Shown here piece by piece: positions 28,830 through 39,899 of a DNA stretch of 64,000 nt. How positions within the stretch are numbered: position 1 is the stretch's first letter; each line of letters begins with the position of its first letter. Under the pieces are notes generated by a model. That model made no database searches, was not told the DNA's origin, and saw only the letters and a program-made list of their open reading frames with translations. Made by a program: the position numbers and the translations under genes. The DNA is from Bremerella sp. P1 (GTDB lineage Bacteria; Planctomycetota; Planctomycetia; Pirellulales; Pirellulaceae): contig NZ_CP118164.1 of NCBI RefSeq assembly GCF_028748185.1, positions 5,977,814-6,041,813 of the forward strand. Direction: 5' to 3'.

Positions 28830-30353
28830 ATGAATACTCAAGTTAACTCGAGCGAAAACATGCAGCGTCCCTTAGGGAGTCACCTGTTGCATCGCCGGAA
28901 CTTTCTTGGCCATACGGTATCGGGCCTGGGGAGCATTGCGTTCTCGATGCTGCTTGCCCAAGACAAACTACTGGCGGAGAATGCGCGATCTGTCGGCGGT
29001 CAGGCTCCCATTCGGCCTCAAATCGATCCTGGTAAACCGTTTGCCCCGCGGACGCCGCATGCTCAGGCTGCTGCGAAGAACGTATTGGTGATCTTCTGTT
29101 CTGGCGCATGCAGTCAAGTTGATACGTTCGACTACAAGCCAGAATTGATCAAGCGGCACGGTCAGCCCATGCCTGGAGCGGACGAGCTAGTTACGTTCCA
29201 GGGGCAACAAGGGAATCTAACCAAGAGCCCTTGGAAGTTCCGCCCTCGCGGTGAGTGTGGCAAGATGATCTCCGACCTGGTGCCCCATCTTGGCGACATG
29301 GCAGACGATATTTGCTTCCTACATTCCATTAAAGGGAAAACGAACACGCATGGTCCGGGCGAGAACCTGATGTCCACGGGGTTTACGCTAGATGGTTATC
29401 CAAGCATGGGCGCATGGACGACATATGCCCTGGGGAGTGCCAATCAGAATCTTCCTGCTTACGTGGCGATCCCCGATCCTCGCGGTACGCCTCAGGCCTC
29501 GGTCAACAATTGGGGACCAGGCTTCTTGCCGGCAGCGTTCCAAGGAACTGACTTTAATGCGAATAAGCCTATTCGTAACTTGGGACGACCAACAGGGATT
29601 GACCCTAAATCGGATGCGGCTACGCGTGACTTTCTGAATGAACTGAATGCTCGTCATTTAGAACAGTTTCCGGGAGATAGCGAACTTGCCGCTCGAATCT
29701 CGAGCTACGAGTTGGCTGCTCGCATGCAAATGACGGTCCCGGAGGTAAGCGATATCTCGTCGGAGTCTGCGGAAACGCTACTTATGTATGGGGCGGATGA
29801 TACTCAAAACACGCTTAAGGCGGCCTATGCTCGGAACTGCATTCTTTCGAGACGTTTGATTGAGCAAGGCGTTCGCTTCGTCCAACTATTCAACGGTGCC
29901 TATCAGACTGGCGGCGAAGGGGTCAGCAATTGGGATGGGCACAAATCGCTTGAGTCGCAGTACAGTGTCCATGGGCCGGTTCTCGATCAGCCAACGGCGG
30001 CGCTTCTGAAGGACTTGAAACAGCGGGGTTTGTTGGAGAACACACTAGTTGTCTGGTGTACGGAGTTTGGACGAATGCCGACCTTCCAGAAGGGAGCAAG
30101 TGGGCGAGACCATAACCCGGAAGGATTCACCTGTTGGCTGGCGGGAGCGGGCGTTAAAGCGCCTTTTACTTTTGGTGCCAGTGACGAATTTGGGTACAAG
30201 GCTGCTGACAATGTTGTCGATGTTCACGATTTTCACGCGACGATTCTGCATCTGTTGGGTTTAGATCACGAGCGACTAACCTTCTATCACAACGGCCTAG
30301 AACGCCGTTTAACCGACGTACACGGCCATGTGATCAAGGACATCCTGGCGTAG
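28830..30353 (+). CDS. Tat-exported DUF1501 protein (paralogue of 17008 gene)
   Basis: A 507-residue DUF1501 protein. RR at 22-23 in [14 protein letters not shown] opens a Tat signal. Family segments: [85 protein letters not shown] 28830 is chosen because it lies just after the upstream stop (28813) and begins directly before the Tat signal; the longer frame to 28743 overlaps the cytochrome gene. The stop at 30353 abuts the stop of the converging sulfatase gene (30354) with no spacer, and no terminator is seen there. Confidence 0.93.
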   Translation: MNTQVNSSENMQRPLGSHLLHRRNFLGHTVSGLGSIAFSMLLAQDKLLAENARSVGGQAPIRPQIDPGKPFAPRTPHAQAAAKNVLVIFCSGACSQVDTFDYKPELIKRHGQPMPGADELVTFQGQQGNLTKSPWKFRPRGECGKMISDLVPHLGDMADDICFLHSIKGKTNTHGPGENLMSTGFTLDGYPSMGAWTTYALGSANQNLPAYVAIPDPRGTPQASVNNWGPGFLPAAFQGTDFNANKPIRNLGRPTGIDPKSDAATRDFLNELNARHLEQFPGDSELAARISSYELAARMQMTVPEVSDISSESAETLLMYGADDTQNTLKAAYARNCILSRRLIEQGVRFVQLFNGAYQTGGEGVSNWDGHKSLESQYSVHGPVLDQPTAALLKDLKQRGLLENTLVVWCTEFGRMPTFQKGASGRDHNPEGFTCWLAGAGVKAPFTFGASDEFGYKAADNVVDVHDFHATILHLLGLDHERLTFYHNGLERRLTDVHGHVIKDILA

Positions 30354-31790
30354 TTATTTCCGACGGAAAAGATTGCCATACCGTTGGTAGTCGTTATAGT
30401 CGACGGCCTGACGATTCCACTTCGACAGTTCTTGATCGTATCGCTTTCGCATTTCCTGTAGAACTTCTTGGCTAGCGGTGCTAATGGCCAAGTTGGTGAG
30501 TTCGAGCGGGTCGTTCTTGGTATCGAATAATTCCTCCACCGGCTTCATCTTGTCGTCAGCGTACCACCAGTATGTGTATTTGAATCGCGCCGTTAGACAA
30601 CTCAAGCTGTGCGTTGGCAGGGGGCCAAACACGTTGATGAAGGCCATTTGCTCGTGACCTCCGACCCGCGGATTTTGCAGTAATGGCAAAAGACTCTTTC
30701 CGTCCATATTCGCGGGAACTGGTACGCCGGCCAGTTCAAGGATCGTCGGGGCAAAGTCAATATTTCCGGTTAATCGATCACACCGCATTTGTTTCCCATT
30801 AAGCGGGCTCCGCGGGTCATAGATCATCAATGGCACGCGGGAAGACTCCTCCATGGGCAGAACCTTCGAACCGTAACCGTGCGAACCGCAAATATAGCCG
30901 TTATCGCTCGTGTAAATAACGACCGTATTGTCTGCGATGTCTTGGGCTTTTAGTTCATCAAGGATCATGCCTAGTGCCACGTCGATGCCGTAGACCTGTT
31001 GGTGGTACTTGGCCATTTCTCCGTCGTAATCGGTGTCGTAATTCCATTCGGTGAACCGAGGATATTGTCTCCCTGACTTGCTTTGAAATGATAGATGCTC
31101 GCCGAATTCACGTCCAAAGTTTGCCGGCTTTGTGAATGTCTTGCCTGCGTAAACGTCATCGAATTGGGGGTCTGGGGTCGCCGGTTTGTGGGGAGCTTTA
31201 AAACTGATCGATAGGCAGAACGGCTTCTTCCGTTCAACCGATTCGCGAATGACATCTTGGGCGAACGCCGCGTAGGACAAGGTCGAGTGAGGGTACTGAG
31301 CGGCGTACTTCTGCATCGACTTGTTCTTCGACGTTTGGTAATTGGTCTGGCTAGGGCCGCCTCCCCAGAAATCGAAGTCCTCAGCACAGAGTCCCTTACC
31401 TTTCACGACGATTCCGAACTTCCCTGCAAATGCCGTGAGGTAACCAGCTTCTCTAAGTAGTACAGGATACGACTTGGCCCATACATCTTCATGCATATCC
31501 CCATGGCTGAAATTGCACCCGGTTTTATATTCATACATGCCCGTGAAAACGCTAGCTCGACTGGCCATGCAGATGGCGGTGGTATTGTAGTGTTTGTCGA
31601 AGATCACCCCATCTCGACCAAGCTGATCCATGTTGGGCGTTTTGACGTCCTTGTTTCCATAGCAACCAACGGAATAGGTCGATTGATCGTCCGCGAAGAG
31701 GAAAACAATATTGGGACGTGCTGGCTCGGCCGATTTAAGTTCTGCCTGAGACAAGATAAACAGCAGCATTAGAGCAAGTGTTTTTCGCAT
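30354..31790 (-). CDS. Secreted sulfatase (formylglycine type)
   Basis: A 478-479-residue arylsulfatase-type enzyme. A signal peptide ([19 protein letters not shown]) is followed by [11 protein letters not shown] with the metal-binding Asp pair, and by the maturation motif CMASR (Cys75, converted to formylglycine by FGE; FGE is not in this window). Further family segments are [38 protein letters not shown] and a C-terminal [15 protein letters not shown]. The N-terminus has two ATGs (31793 and 31790). It is the last of a block of minus-strand genes from 41.6 kb, probably for degrading a sulfated polysaccharide. CMASR, instead of the usual C-S/T-P-S/T-R, suggests a different sulfatase subgroup from its neighbours. 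Confidence 0.94.
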   Translation of the reverse strand: MRKTLALMLLFILSQAELKSAEPARPNIVFLFADDQSTYSVGCYGNKDVKTPNMDQLGRDGVIFDKHYNTTAICMASRASVFTGMYEYKTGCNFSHGDMHEDVWAKSYPVLLREAGYLTAFAGKFGIVVKGKGLCAEDFDFWGGGPSQTNYQTSKNKSMQKYAAQYPHSTLSYAAFAQDVIRESVERKKPFCLSISFKAPHKPATPDPQFDDVYAGKTFTKPANFGREFGEHLSFQSKSGRQYPRFTEWNYDTDYDGEMAKYHQQVYGIDVALGMILDELKAQDIADNTVVIYTSDNGYICGSHGYGSKVLPMEESSRVPLMIYDPRSPLNGKQMRCDRLTGNIDFAPTILELAGVPVPANMDGKSLLPLLQNPRVGGHEQMAFINVFGPLPTHSLSCLTARFKYTYWWYADDKMKPVEELFDTKNDPLELTNLAISTASQEVLQEMRKRYDQELSKWNRQAVDYNDYQRYGNLFRRK

Positions 31791-31865
31791 CATATGGTCC
31801 GGGAGTTTATCAAGGGAAGAGATGTGCGGCAGAAACGTTTAGTGTTTGAGATTTGCAGAAGAGGT

Positions 31866-33371
31866 CTATCGAGCTTTACGCTTATTGTTCGAAGCAGGCA
31901 GAGCGTCGCTAGACATGAGATGCCGGCGCATCTTCTGGATATCTTGTGGGGAAGGGCTTCCTCCGAATTGCTCGAAGTACAGCTTTTGAAAAGGATTGAT
32001 CTCGGGACCGACAGCGTCTTCGTTGACTAACAGTGGCTGCACGTCTTGCCACCATTGATCATACGCTGAACGAAGTGTGGCCGCGACTTCGGGGTGGGCA
32101 TCGATCACATTGGTGGTTTCGCCTGGGTCGGTCTTCAGGTCGTAGAGCTCTTGATTGTTGACGAGTGTGAATCGCGAGTTCTGAATAGCTGACTTACTGT
32201 ACATAGCTTTCTCTACCGTACCAATCTTCCAGCGGCCTGTATGGTGGACAAGCAGGCGTTCAGACCACTTGGCCGCTGGATCTGTCAGGAGAGTCAGCAT
32301 GCTGCGTCCTTCGAGTTGATGCTCAAGTTTGGGGGTCGTCTTGGCGCCCGTTATCTCCATCAGCGTTGGGAATAGATCGACATGGGCAGTCAACGCATTG
32401 CAAGTTTCACCTGCTGGAACGTTACCGGCTGGCCAGCGGACAAAGCAGGGAGAGAGCGTTCCTCCTTGATACGGTGAGTTCTTGCCCCCTCGCAATCCCG
32501 AGTCAAAAAGTTTACGGCTGATGCCGCCGCCATTGTCAGTGCCAAGATAGATCAGCAGGGTATTCTCTTCGAGGTCCCAATCTTTGAGCTTCGCCAACAG
32601 CTTGCCAAAGTTGGTATCAATATTTTCGACCATACCGAGATACTTGGCCAGTCCATCGCTGATACCCGTCTTGCCTTGGTAGTTCTGGCAGTACTCGTCC
32701 GGAACGACGTGCGGACCGTGGGCAGCATTCAGTGAAATGTAAGCAAAGAAGGGCTGCTTAGTTTTCCGCTGCGAATCAATCCACTTGAAAGACTGCTGGA
32801 AGAAGAGATCGGTGCAATAACCTTTGGTTTTTTCGAACTTGCCATTGTGCCACAGCGTTGGGTTGATGTTGCTGTTGCCGGGAGCGTCACCACATGAACC
32901 GGGAAATGTCTGACCAATACCTCCGGCTCCGTGAATGTAGACTTCGTCAAATCCGCGACTTTCAGGCCGATAGGCTTCCTCGTCTCCAAGGTGCCACTTG
33001 CCAAAGATACCTGTGGAGTAGCCAGTGGTTTTGAGCATCTGCGGAAGCGTGAATGTGTCCAGGCTCATTCTCTCTCGCTCGAGGATCGTATGGGTAACTC
33101 CGTTCTTGAATTCGTGTCGACCGCTCATCAGAGAGGCACGCGTGGGAGAGCAGGTGGGGCTTACGTGAAACTGTGTGAACAGCAGACTTTCCTTGATGAA
33201 TCCATCGACGGCAGGCGTCTGCAGAACAGGGTTGCCAAGGCAGCCGTAGTCTCCGTATGCGAGATCATCGGGCATAACAATAATGATATTGGGCCGTGTT
33301 GAATCTGCTTCCCCAAAAGTCGTGAATGGAAGCAGAAGCGAGAATAGGACGGCTGAAAGAATTCTATTCAT
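31866..33371 (-). CDS. Secreted sulfatase (formylglycine type)
   Basis: A 501-residue sulfatase. Signal peptide to about residue 20 (LLPFTTFGEA), then NIIIVMPDDLAYGDYG with the calcium-binding Asp residues, and the modified-cysteine motif CSPTR (Cys74). Other sulfatase signatures are GIFGKWHLGDEEAYRP, NAAHGPH, LIYLGTDNGGG and ELYDLKTDPGETTNV. A conserved Lys/His pair in GKWHLG is present, so the active site appears complete. It is separated by 72-75 bases from the sulfatase downstream and by 68 bases from the one upstream, so one transcript is likely. Acts in periplasm or outside the cell; the sulfated sugar is not known. Confidence 0.95.
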   Translation of the reverse strand: MNRILSAVLFSLLLPFTTFGEADSTRPNIIIVMPDDLAYGDYGCLGNPVLQTPAVDGFIKESLLFTQFHVSPTCSPTRASLMSGRHEFKNGVTHTILERERMSLDTFTLPQMLKTTGYSTGIFGKWHLGDEEAYRPESRGFDEVYIHGAGGIGQTFPGSCGDAPGNSNINPTLWHNGKFEKTKGYCTDLFFQQSFKWIDSQRKTKQPFFAYISLNAAHGPHVVPDEYCQNYQGKTGISDGLAKYLGMVENIDTNFGKLLAKLKDWDLEENTLLIYLGTDNGGGISRKLFDSGLRGGKNSPYQGGTLSPCFVRWPAGNVPAGETCNALTAHVDLFPTLMEITGAKTTPKLEHQLEGRSMLTLLTDPAAKWSERLLVHHTGRWKIGTVEKAMYSKSAIQNSRFTLVNNQELYDLKTDPGETTNVIDAHPEVAATLRSAYDQWWQDVQPLLVNEDAVGPEINPFQKLYFEQFGGSPSPQDIQKMRRHLMSSDALPASNNKRKAR

Positions 33372-33439
33372 AGCAATGAGAACGTGATGAGTAGAAGGAG
33401 ATGTCTAAGGATTGAAAAGGTATTTGTTGTTGTTGGCGG

Positions 33440-35272
33440 TCACTTCGCGTTTCCTTCCAGGGACGCCTTGCCGGTATGTTTCAAGCCCTGGGACGCTGGT
33501 TGCCGTTCAGGGACTTGATGATCCAGGGCTTCCACCTCGGTGAAGTAGGCTCCGCCTGCGTTGCCATCTTGGTCGTAGAGGTACGTCACCAATTGGGTAG
33601 GGCCAGCGGGAAGTTCGAGATCAAACACGACCCCTTTGCTGCCGGCTTCTACATTCTCACTCAAAGTATTTCCGGCGATCTCGATCTTTGCGCTCTTTGC
33701 GACGACAATGGTATCGGCTTCTTTGGGGAGTTGGCGAAGCGTAATTCGGTATCGCCCCGCCTGCTGTACTTGCAGCATCCATGGCCCGGTAATCTTTGGA
33801 AGCTTCTTGATCGTACCGAAGTTCCAAGGAGGGTTTCCGGTTGGCATGTACCAGTCTTGCGAGCACAGAACCGTGGGGTTTTCCGTTGGGTTGCCGACGT
33901 CGATGCGAACGGGCGTTAGTCGCGGAGAAACCTTATCCCAGAACGGGAGATAATAATCACGCAATTGGACGAGGGCCTCGGGGTGCTTTTCACTGAGATC
34001 ATGCTTTTGCGCGGGATCTGCCTGAATGTCATATAAACTTTGCTGATCGGAATTGACCAGTCGCCACCGCTCGGTCAACACGACGGAGTACTCCCACGGT
34101 TTGGAAGGTAGGCTCGTCGCACCCGCACCGCCGTGATATTGAATGACGTGATGATCTCGTGTCCAGTTGGGTGTAGGGTCGTATAGCAATGGCTTCAACG
34201 AGACGCCGTCAGGTTTATAGTCATCTGGTACTGAGAGACCGCACAGATCGGCAAGAGTCGGTAGAACGTCGATGTGGGCCGCGAGTGTGTCGATCTCCTT
34301 GCCACCACCAAGACCACCCTGGGGCCAGTGAATGAAGAACGGCACACGATGGCCACCCTCAAAAACGGAAGACTTCTTGCCGCGCATTCCTGCGTTGTAA
34401 CCAACCAGCGGCTCGGAATCCAAACCCTGAAACTTGCCACCTGCTGCCGTACCATTGTCGGTCATAAAGATAAGGATCGTGTTGTCGGCCAGCCCGAGAG
34501 TCTTGAGTCGCTCGCGCAATAACCCAATGTTGTGGTCGATATTCGCAATCATTCCGTAGAAGTTTGCGTTGGGCACGTTTTTGTTGCCGACGTATGGCCT
34601 CGCCCATTCTTCAGGGACTCGGTAGGGTCCGTGCGGGGCATTGGTCGGAAGGTAAAGCAGGAAAGGTTTGTCCTGATGCTCTTCGATAAAACGAATTCCT
34701 TCTCGGAACCAAACGTCGGTGCAGTATCCCTCGAACTGTTCGAACTTGCCGTTACGTTCGTAGGTGTCATCGAAGTAGTCATTGCCCCAGTAATCGGAGG
34801 CTTGCCCGATACCGCCGCAGCGATGCCATACCACGTCCTGAAAGCCCCGGTCTTGTGGTCGATGCGGAGCGTTGTCTCCAAGATGCCACTTACCAATCAT
34901 GCCGGTGGTGTATCCATTATCAGCAAACAGGTTGGCGATCGTCTTCTCATCGCGATGCAACATCGTACGCCCGGAACTAGTCCGGTATGCCCCAGTGTAA
35001 CCTGGGTGATTGCCCGTCATTAGGGCAGCACGCGTTGGCGTGCAAAAGGGGCTGACATGGAAATCCGTGAAGCGAACAGACTCGGCACTGAGTTGGTCAA
35101 GATTCGGTGTCTTGAGGATTGGGTTCCCATGGCACGCTAAATCGCCGTACCCCTGGTCATCCGTCATCACGATAATGACATTGGGCTTGTCAGCCGCCAA
35201 TGCAAATGACGTCTGGATGCTGAAAAATGCGAAAAGGACAAGAGACAATGTTTGCAGTTTTGGAAACGTCAT
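33440..35272 (-). CDS. Secreted sulfatase with C-terminal beta-rich extension
   Basis: A 610-residue sulfatase. Signal peptide about 1-27 (LVLFAFFSIQTSFALAA), NVIIVMTDDQGYGDLACHGN, maturation motif CTPTR (Cys77), GMIGKWHLGDNAPHRPQDRGF, FMTDNGTAAGG and ESLYDI-like ending of the catalytic part near residue 420. It is longer than its neighbours by about 110 residues: from about 480 a beta-rich segment follows (GPWMLQVQQAGRYRITLRQLP, then GPTQLVTYLYDQDG), similar to a small jelly-roll or carbohydrate-binding extension. The GH43-like gene upstream ends 7 bases before its ATG, so they are cotranscribed and probably act on the same polysaccharide. Confidence 0.95.
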   Translation of the reverse strand: MTFPKLQTLSLVLFAFFSIQTSFALAADKPNVIIVMTDDQGYGDLACHGNPILKTPNLDQLSAESVRFTDFHVSPFCTPTRAALMTGNHPGYTGAYRTSSGRTMLHRDEKTIANLFADNGYTTGMIGKWHLGDNAPHRPQDRGFQDVVWHRCGGIGQASDYWGNDYFDDTYERNGKFEQFEGYCTDVWFREGIRFIEEHQDKPFLLYLPTNAPHGPYRVPEEWARPYVGNKNVPNANFYGMIANIDHNIGLLRERLKTLGLADNTILIFMTDNGTAAGGKFQGLDSEPLVGYNAGMRGKKSSVFEGGHRVPFFIHWPQGGLGGGKEIDTLAAHIDVLPTLADLCGLSVPDDYKPDGVSLKPLLYDPTPNWTRDHHVIQYHGGAGATSLPSKPWEYSVVLTERWRLVNSDQQSLYDIQADPAQKHDLSEKHPEALVQLRDYYLPFWDKVSPRLTPVRIDVGNPTENPTVLCSQDWYMPTGNPPWNFGTIKKLPKITGPWMLQVQQAGRYRITLRQLPKEADTIVVAKSAKIEIAGNTLSENVEAGSKGVVFDLELPAGPTQLVTYLYDQDGNAGGAYFTEVEALDHQVPERQPASQGLKHTGKASLEGNAK

Positions 35273-35279
35273 GATGCAA

Positions 35280-36797
35280 CTACTCGGCGAATGCCACCGT
35301 CATGCTTTCGATGATTGGCTTCGACTTGTTCTCGGTTGAATCAGTCAGACGCATTTCGATTTGAAACCCGTAGCCGGCCGGCAAACCCGAAAGGTCTAGC
35401 TCCGCAGGCGTTTTCGCGATTTGCTTCGAAAAGCCTGGTGTGTAGTCGTACTTCTCTTGGACTTCGGTCCAACCGGTCCACTGATCGATCTTGCCATCGT
35501 CGTCGGTATCGACTCCGACACGGACCTCAACGGTCTCGACCCACGGACCCGGGCTGACAAAATCGGTCTTCTGCTGTGTGGCGAGGTAGAACTGTCCCTC
35601 GGCGAACGCAATATCCGGATCCGGGTGGCCGTTGCCGATATGGTCGCACCATGTGAACTGTTGGTCGATTGAGGGCGAGGTAAACCAGCCCACGCTCATC
35701 TGATGCCCGCCCACGGGATCGTAGTCGCCGAAGAGGTAGTACTGACCGCCAATGCAGATCGCTGCCCAGTCACCAAAGGCTTCCTGCTCAGGCTCGTGAA
35801 CGTTGTACTGGGCAATGTTGGTTTTGAAGTTCTTCGGATCTTCCTTGGCCCAGTGAGGATGTTTGTAGGTGGCTATTTCTCCCGTTGGTTTCGTCCGCAT
35901 GTCGACAGGCGGCTTGCCGAACTTGAAATCGGTGATGCCATTGCCACTGACGGCATGGCCAGCTAGAGGAGAGTCCCATGAACGTTTGCTGGCGTTGATC
36001 GGGCTCCAATCTTCGATGATCACATGCATATTTCCCTGTAGATCGCGAATGAATCCGGCATCCGAACCGTGCGAGGGGTCGCGTACGGCGATGCCCATGT
36101 TCTTGCCAGGCTTGCCATCGAAGAGATCTTCATCGACGTAGACGTGTGGGTCTTGGTCATTGGGGAAGTCGTAGTAGATCAATGCCTTGCCATCGACCCA
36201 CTCAGCACTGGTCACCCACTTGGAAAAACCTTCAGTGACCGGACCGTGATGAACCCAGGTCTTCATGTCCCGGCTCTGCCAGGCATGGTAACCACCTTTA
36301 CCTGGTTTTAGTCCTCCTGGGGCGTTGTACTGATTGGGGTAGGGCGTGGTTTGCACCGGGTAGTCATATCCTTCCAATGCAACTTCCGCTGGCTGAAACT
36401 TTGTATTCTGTTTCCCTTTACCATAACGCCCGAACATCCAGTAGTTGTTAGGACCGACTGTCAGCAGAACCGGCGCGTCGCCCAGGTTAGACGGGCCGAT
36501 ATTGTCTATCGGATTCCAGTTTTGCCAGATCGGTGACTGGGTCAGGGTGAGGGTTTTGGCAGATTGTTTCTTGTCAGTAGCATGAACTTTTGTGGTGATG
36601 GTCGCGGTCTTTTCCTTTGGGGAGACCGTTCCATCGGCGACAGAGGCTCCTTGAGCCTTGGCAATATTCTGGTTCCACTCTGCCTCGCTATCGATTTTCC
36701 AGTCGGCGGCCTGTAATTGATTACTGGCGAAAAAGGCTGAGACGATTAAGAGTGGCAGGTAGCTGATGGGGCGGCTGAAACTTCGTGGGAATGTCAT
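35280..36797 (-). CDS. Secreted GH43-like beta-propeller protein
   Basis: A 505-residue protein with a signal peptide ending near LQAADW (residues 1-31). The middle part carries the repeating pattern of a five-bladed propeller seen in GH43/GH117-type glycosidases: APVLLTVGPNNYWMFGRYGKG, GYHAWQSRDMKTWVHHG, AEWVDGKALIYYD, DPSHGSDAGFIRDLQGNMHVI, WAAICIGGQYYLFGDYD and NGHPDPDIAFAEGQFYL. Acidic residues suited to catalysis are present, but the catalytic triad cannot be assigned by eye. The C-terminus is a small beta-domain with a VDTDDDGKIDQW calcium-loop-like segment. Between sulfatase genes, it is probably the glycosidase of a sulfated-polysaccharide cluster. A non-catalytic binding role is possible. 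Confidence 0.65.
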   Translation of the reverse strand: MTFPRSFSRPISYLPLLIVSAFFASNQLQAADWKIDSEAEWNQNIAKAQGASVADGTVSPKEKTATITTKVHATDKKQSAKTLTLTQSPIWQNWNPIDNIGPSNLGDAPVLLTVGPNNYWMFGRYGKGKQNTKFQPAEVALEGYDYPVQTTPYPNQYNAPGGLKPGKGGYHAWQSRDMKTWVHHGPVTEGFSKWVTSAEWVDGKALIYYDFPNDQDPHVYVDEDLFDGKPGKNMGIAVRDPSHGSDAGFIRDLQGNMHVIIEDWSPINASKRSWDSPLAGHAVSGNGITDFKFGKPPVDMRTKPTGEIATYKHPHWAKEDPKNFKTNIAQYNVHEPEQEAFGDWAAICIGGQYYLFGDYDPVGGHQMSVGWFTSPSIDQQFTWCDHIGNGHPDPDIAFAEGQFYLATQQKTDFVSPGPWVETVEVRVGVDTDDDGKIDQWTGWTEVQEKYDYTPGFSKQIAKTPAELDLSGLPAGYGFQIEMRLTDSTENKSKPIIESMTVAFAE

Positions 36798-36830
36798 ATT
36801 TGCGTGTCTTGAGTGTATTGGAGTAGATGA

Positions 36831-38471
36831 CTAGGGTCTCGATGGGATCGGCTTAAGGTGGCTGTCTGCCTCAATGCAGATGACTTCTTTCATGGTATGG
36901 GCGTACAGTCTTTGATTAGCGTAGGTTACGGTAGCCAGCGTCCAGGTTTCTCCGCCAGGACCAAGGTCATTGATGGCGACCAGGGCTTCTGGGGTGAGTT
37001 CGTCGGCGTGGGTGTCGATGACGTACACCGTACCTGTTACTACCGGTAGCAAGAGGTACCTGCCGATTAAAACCGGACTAGCTGCAGAAATATGCCCCCA
37101 TCCCGTTCCTTGGTGCCCTTTGTCTCCAACTGGAAAACCAGCTGCGTTGACCGGCATATTGCTGGGATTGCCCTTACCCCATAGCCATTCGTCTGCTTCA
37201 CGAGACACAGGACTGGCCATTAACTGAGCAGGCAATTCGAGATACTCAACGACGCCAGTTTCGACATGAATCCGACCGAGAAAGTGAACGTTGTGTGAGA
37301 GAAACCAGTGCCAGTCGCCAACGACAATGTTGGCCTGATTGGTATTGGGATGTCCTTTTCCGGCTTTGACTGTAATGTCGGTCTTCTTGCTCCAGACATT
37401 CTTCGTGGGATCGAATTTCCAGAGCGTCGCGCCAGTGTACAGTGGCTGCTCACGCAACAGTTTGCCGGACGCGGCATCGAGCACAATATGCTGGCCTCCG
37501 CGAAAACCAAAAACACAATTCTGGTTCCAGTGGCTTGCGAATGAAGGGTCATATCCTTTCAATTCAGTGCTCCAGAGCGTTTTGCCTTCTTCGCCCGGTG
37601 CGAGACTCGTCAGACTGTGTCCCGTTGGCTTCTCGAGTGGTTGATGGGGACCGCCCCGTGCGTGCGAGATTGCCCACTTGCCATCCGCTGTCTTGCCGAC
37701 TGTGGGAGTGTTATGGACGACTGTTCCGACCTGCTCACGCCAAAGCACTTCGCCGGTACGCTTGTCGATACCATGTACGTAGGTCCATACTTCTTTTTCG
37801 TCAACACCGGTAGGTACGGCTGTGTTACGGGACTGTTGTCCTGGAGCTAACCATTTTTGGATCTTCGCACCCTGCTGCTTGTTGGCGACTTCTACGTACA
37901 GGATCGTATTGCCAATTAAGTAAGGTTCGGCTTGCCGGTTGTTGTGTTTGAATCTTGGTGTCCATTCACGTAGCCATATCTCTTGGCCGGACATGTCGTA
38001 ACACCCCATTGAACCACAGCGGTTGAAGAACCAGACGTGCTCACCATCGGTAATGGGTGCGAAAACGGTTCCGTCTGTGAACCCACCGGCAAGAGAAATA
38101 AAGGCCGTTCCCGGTAGTTTGACCTGCCACAACACATCGCCTGTGTCGGCGTCGAGACAGAACCCGAGAATATTCTTCACCGAGTTCCTTTCTTCGGGAG
38201 ATCCAATAGGCACATGGGTTGTCACGAAAACACGATCCCCCCAGATAGTCACTCCGCTCATGCCTGCTTCTGGCATAGGCGTTCGCCATCGAATGTTTTC
38301 ATTTCGGGTGACGCTCCACTTAATTGGCGGGTCGCCCTCGATCTGCCAATTACCGCTTGGTCCCGCTGGCTGGTACCAATTTTCCTCCGCTTGAAGGTGG
38401 CAATTGCCGGTAAGAGCCATCCCGGAAAAGATGGTTATGATTAGTGTCAGTATTTTGGCAATCCGCGTCAT
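36831..38471 (-). CDS. Secreted PQQ-type beta-propeller protein
   Basis: A 546-residue protein with a signal peptide ([25 protein letters not shown]). Repeated blades with the PQQ/BamB-type pattern are visible: [82 protein letters not shown] and a final blade with [18 protein letters not shown]. Whether it binds a PQQ cofactor is unclear; many planctomycete proteins of this type are thought to be binding scaffolds or quinoprotein-like. ATG 38471 is preferred over a start at 38516, as the signal peptide starts there. It is inside the sulfatase block, after the sulfatase at 38541 by about 70 bases, and may oxidise or bind a released sugar (inference). Confidence 0.85.
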   Translation of the reverse strand: MTRIAKILTLIITIFSGMALTGNCHLQAEENWYQPAGPSGNWQIEGDPPIKWSVTRNENIRWRTPMPEAGMSGVTIWGDRVFVTTHVPIGSPEERNSVKNILGFCLDADTGDVLWQVKLPGTAFISLAGGFTDGTVFAPITDGEHVWFFNRCGSMGCYDMSGQEIWLREWTPRFKHNNRQAEPYLIGNTILYVEVANKQQGAKIQKWLAPGQQSRNTAVPTGVDEKEVWTYVHGIDKRTGEVLWREQVGTVVHNTPTVGKTADGKWAISHARGGPHQPLEKPTGHSLTSLAPGEEGKTLWSTELKGYDPSFASHWNQNCVFGFRGGQHIVLDAASGKLLREQPLYTGATLWKFDPTKNVWSKKTDITVKAGKGHPNTNQANIVVGDWHWFLSHNVHFLGRIHVETGVVEYLELPAQLMASPVSREADEWLWGKGNPSNMPVNAAGFPVGDKGHQGTGWGHISAASPVLIGRYLLLPVVTGTVYVIDTHADELTPEALVAINDLGPGGETWTLATVTYANQRLYAHTMKEVICIEADSHLKPIPSRP

Positions 38472-38540
38472 GAGAGGTTTCAATGGAAGAGGGGTAGGGG
38501 AGAAGGGGCGTGCCAAGTCGCTGACTAGCGATCGAGCAGG

Positions 38541-39827
38541 TTATGAGCCGGGCGTGACATCTTTCTTAAATTGCTCAATCGCGCTACGCATTTCTTCGGC
38601 GCGTTGGGGATATTGATCTGCCAAGTTGGTGGTTTCCATACGATCATATGTAAGGTTGTAAAGCTGAACGTCATCTTCCTTGACAATCATTTTCCAAGGT
38701 CCACGCCGCATCGCCGTCCCCAGTTTGGGCTCATAGCCAAAGAAGATATCTCGGCCAGGGAAATCTTCTTGCTTGAGGAGGTGTCCCTCTAAACTGGTAC
38801 CGTCGAGATTATCCGGGTTGCTCGTAGTTAGACCGACGATATCCGTAAACGTAGGGAAAAGATCGAAACCAGCAATTAAAGCATCCGACTTGCTGCCAGC
38901 CTTGATTTTGCCCGGCCACCAGGCGATAGCCGGCACGCGGTGGCCACCTTCGTAGTTGCTGAATTTACCGCCTCGAAACTGGCGATACTGCTGTGGAGCC
39001 ATCCCAACGGCGCCATTGTCAGAGAAAAAGAATACCAGAGTATTCTCAGCAAGCCCTTGCTCATTCAAGGTGTCGAAGATCTTCCCGACGCTTTGATCGA
39101 GGTCTTCAAGTATCCACTTGTAACGTACACGATTCTTATCGTTGATGAGGTGCGATTTCTCGCCCGGTATTCTCTTTTCCGGTGTGTCTTCAATGGTTTG
39201 ATAAGGATTGTGTACGGCGGCATGTGAGATGTAGAGGAAGAACGGCTTGTCCTGATGACGCTTGATAAAATCGATGCTACGGTCGGTGATTACGTGCGTC
39301 GTGTATCCTGGCATGTTTTCTCTTTTCAGTCCTACACGCCAGCCACCGTGCTGGTGATAGTCGCTTCCGCCATTGAGGAATCCGACGAACTCGTCAAAGC
39401 CATGGTGCAGAGGATTGTATTTATCCTGGTGGCCGCAATGCCATTTGCCGAACAAGGCAGTCGCATAACCGTTTTCTTTGAGGACACTCGCGATGGTGGG
39501 AACGGATGGCAGAATTCCCTTCTCCGGCTCGCGGTCGCCGACGATAACATCGACAACACCCAGACGCTGTTGATAGCGTCCTGCTAAAAAGGCCACCCGT
39601 GTCGGGCTGCACACGGAAGAGTTGGAATGAAAATCAGTGAAACGCATACCCTCGCGAGCCATCTGCTCTAGTCGGGGCGTCTTTACCCAGCCGTCGTACA
39701 GTGCCAAGTCGCGGCAACCTAAATCGTCGGCCAGAATAACGACAATGTTAGGAGAACGGTCGACGTCTGCGTAGGCCTTTGTGCTTGCCAGGAGGAGGAT
39801 GATTAGCGCTAAGAAGCGGGGCGTCAT
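38541..39827 (-). CDS. Secreted sulfatase (formylglycine type)
   Basis: A 428-residue sulfatase, the shortest of the block. Signal peptide 1-20 (LALIILLLASTKAYA), NIVVILADDLGCRDLALYDG with the calcium ligands, maturation motif CSPTR (Cys73), ALFGKWHCGHQDKYNPLHHGF, FFSDNGAVG and a C-terminal DVQLYNLTYDRMETTNLADQ. GKWHCGH replaces the commoner GKWHLG. It is read with the downstream PQQ-propeller gene (about 70 bases) and after the sulfatase at 39900. Likely a desulfating exo-enzyme of the same pathway; substrate unknown. Confidence 0.95.
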   Translation of the reverse strand: MTPRFLALIILLLASTKAYADVDRSPNIVVILADDLGCRDLALYDGWVKTPRLEQMAREGMRFTDFHSNSSVCSPTRVAFLAGRYQQRLGVVDVIVGDREPEKGILPSVPTIASVLKENGYATALFGKWHCGHQDKYNPLHHGFDEFVGFLNGGSDYHQHGGWRVGLKRENMPGYTTHVITDRSIDFIKRHQDKPFFLYISHAAVHNPYQTIEDTPEKRIPGEKSHLINDKNRVRYKWILEDLDQSVGKIFDTLNEQGLAENTLVFFFSDNGAVGMAPQQYRQFRGGKFSNYEGGHRVPAIAWWPGKIKAGSKSDALIAGFDLFPTFTDIVGLTTSNPDNLDGTSLEGHLLKQEDFPGRDIFFGYEPKLGTAMRRGPWKMIVKEDDVQLYNLTYDRMETTNLADQYPQRAEEMRSAIEQFKKDVTPGS

Positions 39828-39899
39828 TTCTTACTCCATATGTACCTGGCCTGGCTGTACGCAGTGCGATACGCCGAGGTATACAGGCTTCTTGGTGGG

